Part shown: positions 14,352 through 18,055 of the stretch, in pieces | How the letters are laid out: the number at the start of each line of letters is the position of its first letter | Position numbering within the stretch: the first letter of the stretch is position 1 | NCBI GenBank assembly: GCA_910578795.1 | Contig: CAJTSD010000059.1 | Location: forward strand, 1-18,055 | Reading direction: 5' to 3' | DNA: 18,055 bases | DNA from: an uncultured Lachnospiraceae bacterium | Lineage (GTDB): Bacteria; Bacillota; Clostridia; Lachnospirales; Lachnospiraceae | Position numbers and translations under genes: made by a program | The notes under the pieces: model-generated | What the model was told of the DNA's origin: nothing | The model's input: the letters and a program-made list of their open reading frames with translations, nothing else | Database searches by the model: none

Positions 14352-14843
14352 CTAATAAATCTTATAATTCACCGCCTCAATCTGATAAACTTCATCAGCG
14401 AACCGGCAAATTTCGTCATTAAATTTAATTCCCGTAAGAATAATGCTTACATCCTCACCCTTTGCCTCCAATATATGCTGCAGATCCTCTATGCTGATGA
14501 TGCCGTTGTCAATCAGTCCTAATACCTCATCCAAAATCAGCAGACTGCATTCCCCCGTCGTAAGAACCTTTTTTGCGAAGTTTAAACCATTTTTTATATT
14601 GTGAATTTCCTCCTGCTTACGTTCTTCGGAAAGCTGCGAAAACTCTTCGGCGCTCTTCTCAAAACGGAAAATTTTAATTTCAGGCTCCATCCGCTTCAGA
14701 AACGCTTCGCTCTGATTGCCTTTCAGGAAATTAATAATTACCACATCTTCCCCCATACTGGCCGTCTGAATGGCTTTGCCAAGCGCTGTGGCTGATTTGC
14801 CGTGCCCCTCTCCACTGTACACCTGTATTAATCCATGTCCCAT
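14352..14843 (-). CDS. CobA/CobO/BtuR-like P-loop protein (cob(I)alamin adenosyltransferase family)
   Basis: The 163-aa protein has the N-terminus of CobA-type corrinoid adenosyltransferases: GLIQVYSGEGHGKSATALGKA, with a P-loop at 11-17, then VVIINFLKG and a Walker B-like LLILDEV (101-107). CobA enzymes normally read G-N-G-K-G-K-T-T in this loop; here it is GEGHGKSA. The chain stops at EAVNYKIY and lacks the C-terminal GI.AQ.GIEF segment seen in CobA, and at 163 aa it is shorter than the usual 170-200. It may adenosylate corrinoids, act with a partner, or have another nucleotide-dependent job. No cobalamin gene or riboswitch is nearby. A sigma-A promoter lies upstream and a terminator follows. 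Confidence 0.8.
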   Translation of the reverse strand: MGHGLIQVYSGEGHGKSATALGKAIQTASMGEDVVIINFLKGNQSEAFLKRMEPEIKIFRFEKSAEEFSQLSEERKQEEIHNIKNGLNFAKKVLTTGECSLLILDEVLGLIDNGIISIEDLQHILEAKGEDVSIILTGIKFNDEICRFADEVYQIEAVNYKIY

Positions 14844-14895
14844 TTATTAATACCCTTTATCCTTTCATATCAAAGCTTATATGTATAACTAAAAC

Positions 14896-14924
14896 ATAAT
14901 AGCATATAAGATCGGATTTTGCAA
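14896..14924 (-). promoter_or_regulatory. Sigma-A promoter of the CobA-like gene, flanked by an inverted repeat
   Basis: On the minus strand TTGCAA (14919-14924) and TATTAT (14896-14901) are 17 bp apart. CTTATATG (14876-14883) and CATATAAG (14903-14910) form a perfect 8-bp inverted repeat on either side of the -10 box, a possible operator with widely spaced half-sites. Confidence 0.65.
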
Positions 14925-14947
14925 GTCTTTAGAACATTTATTCGCTT

Positions 14948-15619
14948 TTATTCCTCTTCGTCATCATCCGGAATTTCAAGCTTGCTGACAGAAACCTCAT
15001 AAGCAACCCTCTTTTCCAGCTCCTCCTCCGAAATCTTTTTCATATATTCTCTCGACTGAATGCGTCCCCACACAAGGCACCGCTCGCCAACCGCAAAATT
15101 CGCGGCATACCGCGCATTTCTGCCCCAGCAGATACAGGGAATATAGTCGGATTTCCCATAAGGACGGTTTACCGCCAAAAGCAAATCGGCAATCTCACGC
15201 CCAAGCGGCGTTTTCCTGTATATCGGCTCCTTGCACACATATCCGTCCAAAAAAATCTGATTTGTCTTTATATTTTCGCTCAGCTCATCAACAAACTCCA
15301 GCTCTCTTGCAAATACGGAAAGAACCAGCTTGTTTTTGTGCTCCTCATGCCTGTTGTATGAGCGGAACTGACCATTAATCACCACCATCATTCCCTTATA
15401 ATCACCGCTCACATCAAGAAGTCGCTCTGAAACCATAACAGGTATGATATCCATTGATTCCGAAAGGCGCGCTACCTGAATATCTACCATATAAAAGCCC
15501 TCGGAAAAAATTTCATGGCTGAAAGTAAAGTCACTTACGATTTCACCCATCACCGTCACTTGGTTGTTTTCAATCACCTGTTCATGATAACCGTTTTTTG
15601 TCTTCATTGTTTCTTGCAT
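14948..15619 (-). CDS. Tandem OB-fold single-stranded DNA-binding (SSB-like) protein
   Basis: The 223-aa protein contains two OB-fold segments of SSB type. The first (about 19-112) reads NQVTVMGEIVSDF then FYMVDIQVARLS and VVINGQFRSYNR. The second (about 118-216) reads IFLDGYVCKEPIYRKTPLGREIADLLLAVNR then YIPCICWGRNARYA and CLVWGRIQSREY, which is close to canonical SSB. The acidic end (PDDDEEE) recalls an SSB tail but lacks the DDDIPF-type tip that recruits partner proteins. A standard SSB has one OB fold and works as a tetramer, so this may act as a dimer. ATG 15619 follows AAGGGAG with a 10-base gap; an ATG four codons on is less likely. It is divergent from typA. Its role beside the housekeeping SSB is unknown. 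Confidence 0.85.
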   Translation of the reverse strand: MQETMKTKNGYHEQVIENNQVTVMGEIVSDFTFSHEIFSEGFYMVDIQVARLSESMDIIPVMVSERLLDVSGDYKGMMVVINGQFRSYNRHEEHKNKLVLSVFARELEFVDELSENIKTNQIFLDGYVCKEPIYRKTPLGREIADLLLAVNRPYGKSDYIPCICWGRNARYAANFAVGERCLVWGRIQSREYMKKISEEELEKRVAYEVSVSKLEIPDDDEEE

Positions 15620-15757
15620 TGATTTTAATCTCCCTTCGTCTTTCTGTTATCATCATATGCCACTTTATACGAAAAATAAAGCCGGAAATATCGCAGAAAA
15701 CGCCGCAATTCGGGAATTTACCATAGCTTATGACAAAATAAGATAAAATAGGAACTG

Positions 15758-15803
15758 CTTTTTCCAAACATTTTGCAAATCCATGTTGAAAAATTGGAAA
15801 AAG
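15758..15803. repeat. Dyad symmetry in the ssb-like/typA divergent region
   Basis: CTTTTTCCAA (15758-15767) and TTGGAAAAAG (15794-15803) form a perfect 10-bp inverted repeat with a 26-bp spacer, and inner bases ACAT/ATGT extend the pairing. It has no adjacent gene end to serve as terminator, so a protein-binding site is possible. Confidence 0.4.
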
Positions 15804-15816
15804 TTTTCAGCACACC

Positions 15817-15838
15817 GCTATTTTTACGCTATTTTTAC
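15817..15838. repeat. Tandem 11-bp repeat upstream of the typA promoter
   Basis: GCTATTTTTAC occurs twice head to tail, ending 10 bp before the typA -35 box. The spacing is one helical turn, which suits an AT-rich upstream element or a regulator site, but no factor can be named. Confidence 0.4.
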
Positions 15839-15848
15839 ATAATACTTG

Positions 15849-15877
15849 TTGCAAAACATCATTAACGGTGCTATACT
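15849..15877 (+). promoter_or_regulatory. Sigma-A promoter of typA
   Basis: TTGCAA (15849-15854) and TATACT (15872-15877) are separated by 17 bp. The start near 15884 gives a leader of about 26 nt containing GGAGG. Confidence 0.75.
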
Positions 15878-15909
15878 ATTAAAGTTTTGAAAAAGAATGG
15901 AGGTTCGTT

Positions 15910-17739
15910 ATGATACAGAAAAGAGAAGATGTCAGAAACATCGCAATCATTGCCCATGTAGATCACGGCAAAACAACGCTGGTGGACGAGCTTTTAAAGC
16001 AGAGCGGCGTTTTTCGCGAAAATCAGGAGGTTGCGGAACGCGTTATGGACTCTAATGATATCGAACGCGAGCGCGGTATCACGATTTTGTCAAAAAATAC
16101 AGCCGTTATGTATAAGGATACAAAAATTAATATTATCGATACACCGGGACATGCCGATTTCGGCGGTGAGGTAGAGCGCGTGCTCAAAATGGTAAACGGC
16201 GTAATTCTTGTAGTCGATGCCTTTGAAGGCGCAATGCCGCAGACAAAATTCGTTCTCAAAAAAGCACTTGAGCTCAAGCTTCCCGTAATTGTATGCATTA
16301 ATAAAATTGACCGTCCCGAGGCGCGCGCCGCAGAAGTAGTCGATGAAGTGTTAGAACTGTTTTTGGAGCTTGACGCCGACGACTCACAGCTTGACTGCCC
16401 CTTTGTCTATGCATCCGCAAAATCAGGTGTTGCCTCCCTTGAGGAAGACGGACAAGGTTCTGACATGACACCGCTGTTTGAAACCATTTTGGACTATATT
16501 CCCGCGCCCGAGGGCGACCCCGACGCAGGTACACAGGTGCTGATCAGCACAATTGATTATAACGAATATGTCGGTCGAATCGGTGTCGGCAAGGTGGATA
16601 ACGGTACCATAAAAGTCAACCAGGAAGTTGTCATCTGCAACCATCATGAACCGGACAAGCAAAAAAAAGTCAAAGTCAGCAAGCTTTACGAATTTGACGG
16701 ATTAAATAAGGTTGAAGTGAAGGAAGCCGGAATTGGTTCCATCGTTGCAATTTCCGGCATTACCGACATCCATATCGGCGATACGCTCTGCGCCGTGGAC
16801 AGCGTTGTGCCCATTCCGTTCCAAAAAATCAGCGAGCCGACGATTGCCATGCAGTTTATCGTCAACGACTCTCCGCTTGCAGGACAGGAAGGCAAATATG
16901 TCACAAGCCGCCATTTAAGGGACCGGCTTTTTAGGGAACTAAACACCGACGTTTCCCTGCGTGTAGAGGAAACGGACAGTCCTGATTCTTTTAAGGTTTC
17001 CGGACGCGGTGAACTGCATTTGTCCGTTTTAATTGAAAATATGCGCCGTGAGGGGTATGAGTTTGCTGTCAGCAAGGCGGAGGTTCTTTATAAAAAGGAT
17101 GATAACGGCAAAACACTTGAACCGATGGAGTTGGCATACATTGATGTTCCCGAAGAATTTTCTGGAACGGTCATCGAAAAGCTCAGCCAAAGAAAAGGTG
17201 AACTGCAAAACATGGGCAAAGCAAGCGGCAGCTATGCAAGACTGGAGTTTTCCATTCCGTCGCGCGGTCTGATTGGTTACCGTGGCGAATTTATGACCGA
17301 TACAAAGGGCAACGGTATTTTAAATACGATTTTTGACGGCTATGGTCCCTACAAGGGCGATATCCAGTACCGCAAACAAGGCTCCCTGATTGCGTTTGAG
17401 GCAGGCGAAGCAATCACGTATGGACTGTTCAATGCACAGGAACGCGGTACCCTCTTTATCGGACCGGGCGAAAAGGTATACTCTGGCATGGTGGTCGGAC
17501 AAAACGGCAAAGGTGAGGATATTGAGCTGAATGTCTGCAAGAAAAAGCAGCTTACAAACACACGCTCTTCCAGCGCCGATGAAGCATTGCGCCTTACACC
17601 GCCCAAAATTTTAAGCCTGGAACAGGCGCTCGACTTTATCGACACGGACGAGCTGCTTGAGGTCACGCCTGAGAGCCTTAGAATCCGTAAGAAAATCCTT
17701 GATCCGACGCTGCGTAAGCGTGCCGGTTTCAAAAAATAA
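15910..17739 (+). CDS. typA: Translational GTPase TypA/BipA
   Basis: The 609-aa ribosome-associated GTPase is related to EF-G and LepA and supports 50S assembly and stress or cold adaptation. G motifs are intact: AHVDHGKT (15-22), RERGITI (G2, 53-59), DTPGHADF (77-84), NKID (131-134) and SAKSG (G5). After the G domain (about 1-200) come the beta-barrel domain, two alpha/beta domains and the BipA-specific C-terminal domain with the SRGLIGYRGEFMTDTKG and YDGYGPYKG-like segments and the TNTRSSSADEALRLTPP motif. The length is normal for the family. The ATG at 15910 has GGAGG six bases upstream. It is divergent from the SSB-like gene and has its own promoter. Confidence 0.98.
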   Translation: MIQKREDVRNIAIIAHVDHGKTTLVDELLKQSGVFRENQEVAERVMDSNDIERERGITILSKNTAVMYKDTKINIIDTPGHADFGGEVERVLKMVNGVILVVDAFEGAMPQTKFVLKKALELKLPVIVCINKIDRPEARAAEVVDEVLELFLELDADDSQLDCPFVYASAKSGVASLEEDGQGSDMTPLFETILDYIPAPEGDPDAGTQVLISTIDYNEYVGRIGVGKVDNGTIKVNQEVVICNHHEPDKQKKVKVSKLYEFDGLNKVEVKEAGIGSIVAISGITDIHIGDTLCAVDSVVPIPFQKISEPTIAMQFIVNDSPLAGQEGKYVTSRHLRDRLFRELNTDVSLRVEETDSPDSFKVSGRGELHLSVLIENMRREGYEFAVSKAEVLYKKDDNGKTLEPMELAYIDVPEEFSGTVIEKLSQRKGELQNMGKASGSYARLEFSIPSRGLIGYRGEFMTDTKGNGILNTIFDGYGPYKGDIQYRKQGSLIAFEAGEAITYGLFNAQERGTLFIGPGEKVYSGMVVGQNGKGEDIELNVCKKKQLTNTRSSSADEALRLTPPKILSLEQALDFIDTDELLEVTPESLRIRKKILDPTLRKRAGFKK

Positions 17740-17766
17740 CACTTTTTATTTTATCATGCACAAACA

Positions 17767-17847
17767 TACCATAAAAGATATGAAAAAAAGTTTGCCATTT
17801 TCTACCTTTTATGGTAATATAATGGCATAAAAAGCGTACTTTATGCC
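17767..17847 (+). other. Overlapping dyads downstream of typA, no classical terminator
   Basis: TACCATAAAAG (17767-17777) and CTTTTATGGTA (17806-17816) are perfect 11-bp arms with a 28-bp spacer. GGCATAAA (17824-17831) and TTTATGCC (17840-17847) form a second hairpin. Neither is followed by a proper U tract. A TATAAT at 17818-17823 lies between them but has no -35 box at the right distance. The region probably ends typA transcription inefficiently, or binds a regulator. Confidence 0.4.
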
Positions 17848-17884
17848 GCAGAACTTATTTATCGGAAAATGTCATGATACGCTG

Positions 17885-17912
17885 TAAACTTTCTTCATAA
17901 AGTAGCCGATAT
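17885..17912 (+). promoter_or_regulatory. Sigma-D (sigma-28, flagellar type) promoter candidate
   Basis: TAAA (17885-17888) and CCGATAT (17906-17912, preceded by G) match the sigma-D consensus TAAA-N(14-16)-CCGATAT, with a spacer one base longer (17). Transcription would start near 17919 and run into the gene beginning at 18012. There is no competing sigma-A promoter closer to that gene. Confidence 0.55.
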
Positions 17913-17924
17913 CATAATAAAGAA

Positions 17925-17958
17925 TATTGTATCCATGTCTATAGGCATGGATACAATA
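17925..17958 (+). promoter_or_regulatory. 5' leader hairpin with 13-bp perfect stem
   Basis: TATTGTATCCATG (17925-17937) pairs with CATGGATACAATA (17946-17958) around an 8-nt loop, within a few bases of the expected sigma-D start. It has no U tract, so it is not a terminator; it may stabilise the mRNA. The octamer GGCATGGA is repeated at 17944-17951 and 17969-17976, which allows a competing fold. Confidence 0.55.
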
Positions 17959-18011
17959 AGATATCAACGGCATGGACGCAAGGATTATTTTTAGTCAAAG
18001 GAGTGATAGAT

Positions 18012-18055
18012 ATGGCAAGAGTTTCATGGAACTCATCATCAATGAACAGTTTTTT
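18012..18055 (+). CDS. Start of an unidentified gene, cut by the window edge
   Basis: Only 14 full codons are visible (MARVSWNSSSMNSF). The ATG follows AAAGGAG at a normal distance. The Ser/Asn-rich start is not enough to assign a family. The sigma-D-like promoter and 5' hairpin upstream suggest a motility or chemotaxis gene, possibly a flagellar structural protein, but that is inference from context alone. Confidence 0.6.
   Translation, partial: MARVSWNSSSMNSF

Noticed and set aside
15582..15767. 61-codon leftward frame overlapping the start of the SSB-like gene
   Set aside because: It has no ribosome site, overlaps the SSB-like start in another frame, and covers the dyad region; judged a chance frame.
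17792..17823. Sigma-A promoter TTGCCA/TATAAT downstream of typA
   Set aside because: The spacer is 20 bp, too long for a normal promoter, and no extended -10 is present.
17944..17985. Possible c-di-GMP-I (GEMM) riboswitch because of GGACGCAAGG
   Set aside because: Only this short string resembles the class; the paired helix, the tetraloop-receptor elements and the 3' half are missing, and the preceding hairpin does not fit the fold.

Overview
The window looks like chromosomal DNA of a low-GC Bacillota, most likely a motile anaerobe of the Clostridia (Lachnospiraceae-like). Pointers are AT-rich intergenic DNA, GGAGG-type ribosome binding sites, near-consensus sigma-A promoters, a lysine riboswitch ahead of dapA, a YerC-type TrpR-like regulator, a DUF1836 protein, a tandem-OB single-stranded DNA-binding protein and a sigma-D-like (flagellar type) promoter at the right edge. 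I see no IS element, prophage, CRISPR array, rRNA or tRNA. The genus is an inference.

Left part (1-6930). A leftward set holds pcrA (UvrD-type helicase), a small single-pass membrane protein with a very acidic tail, and an rlmD-type 23S rRNA uracil methyltransferase. Diverging from pcrA is a lipoprotein of the NMT1/THI5-like ABC solute-binding family with no permease or ATPase beside it. It converges on a secreted YkuD-type L,D-transpeptidase, and the two share a nested hairpin terminator.

Middle part (6931-9700). Between the L,D-transpeptidase and an unknown 134-aa gene lies a compact promoter-hairpin-terminator unit of about 95 nt, a candidate small RNA or attenuating leader. The 134-aa gene follows a DUF1836 (MerR-like) gene. 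That pair diverges from yerC, and each of the two divergent promoters has a perfect palindrome at its expected transcription start. yerC converges on a membrane-anchored coiled-coil protein with a LytM/M23 fold whose zinc ligands are missing. One 19-bp hairpin terminator overlaps both stop codons.

Right-centre (9686-14207). A leftward four-gene unit runs from a consensus promoter through a lysine riboswitch and intrinsic terminator into dapA, dapB, a HisA of the eukaryotic (yeast HIS6-like) type, and a seven-TM GGDEF diguanylate cyclase. Intergenic gaps are 40, 1 and 11 bp. If the genes are cotranscribed, lysine level would set expression of lysine/DAP synthesis, a histidine-pathway enzyme and a c-di-GMP synthase together. 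This is the most unusual arrangement in the window.

Right part (14286-18055). A short CobA/BtuR-like P-loop protein and a tandem-OB SSB-like protein run left. typA/bipA runs right. The window ends in the first 14 codons of an unidentified gene preceded by a sigma-D-like promoter, a 13-bp 5' hairpin and several GGA motifs, suggesting the motility regulon.
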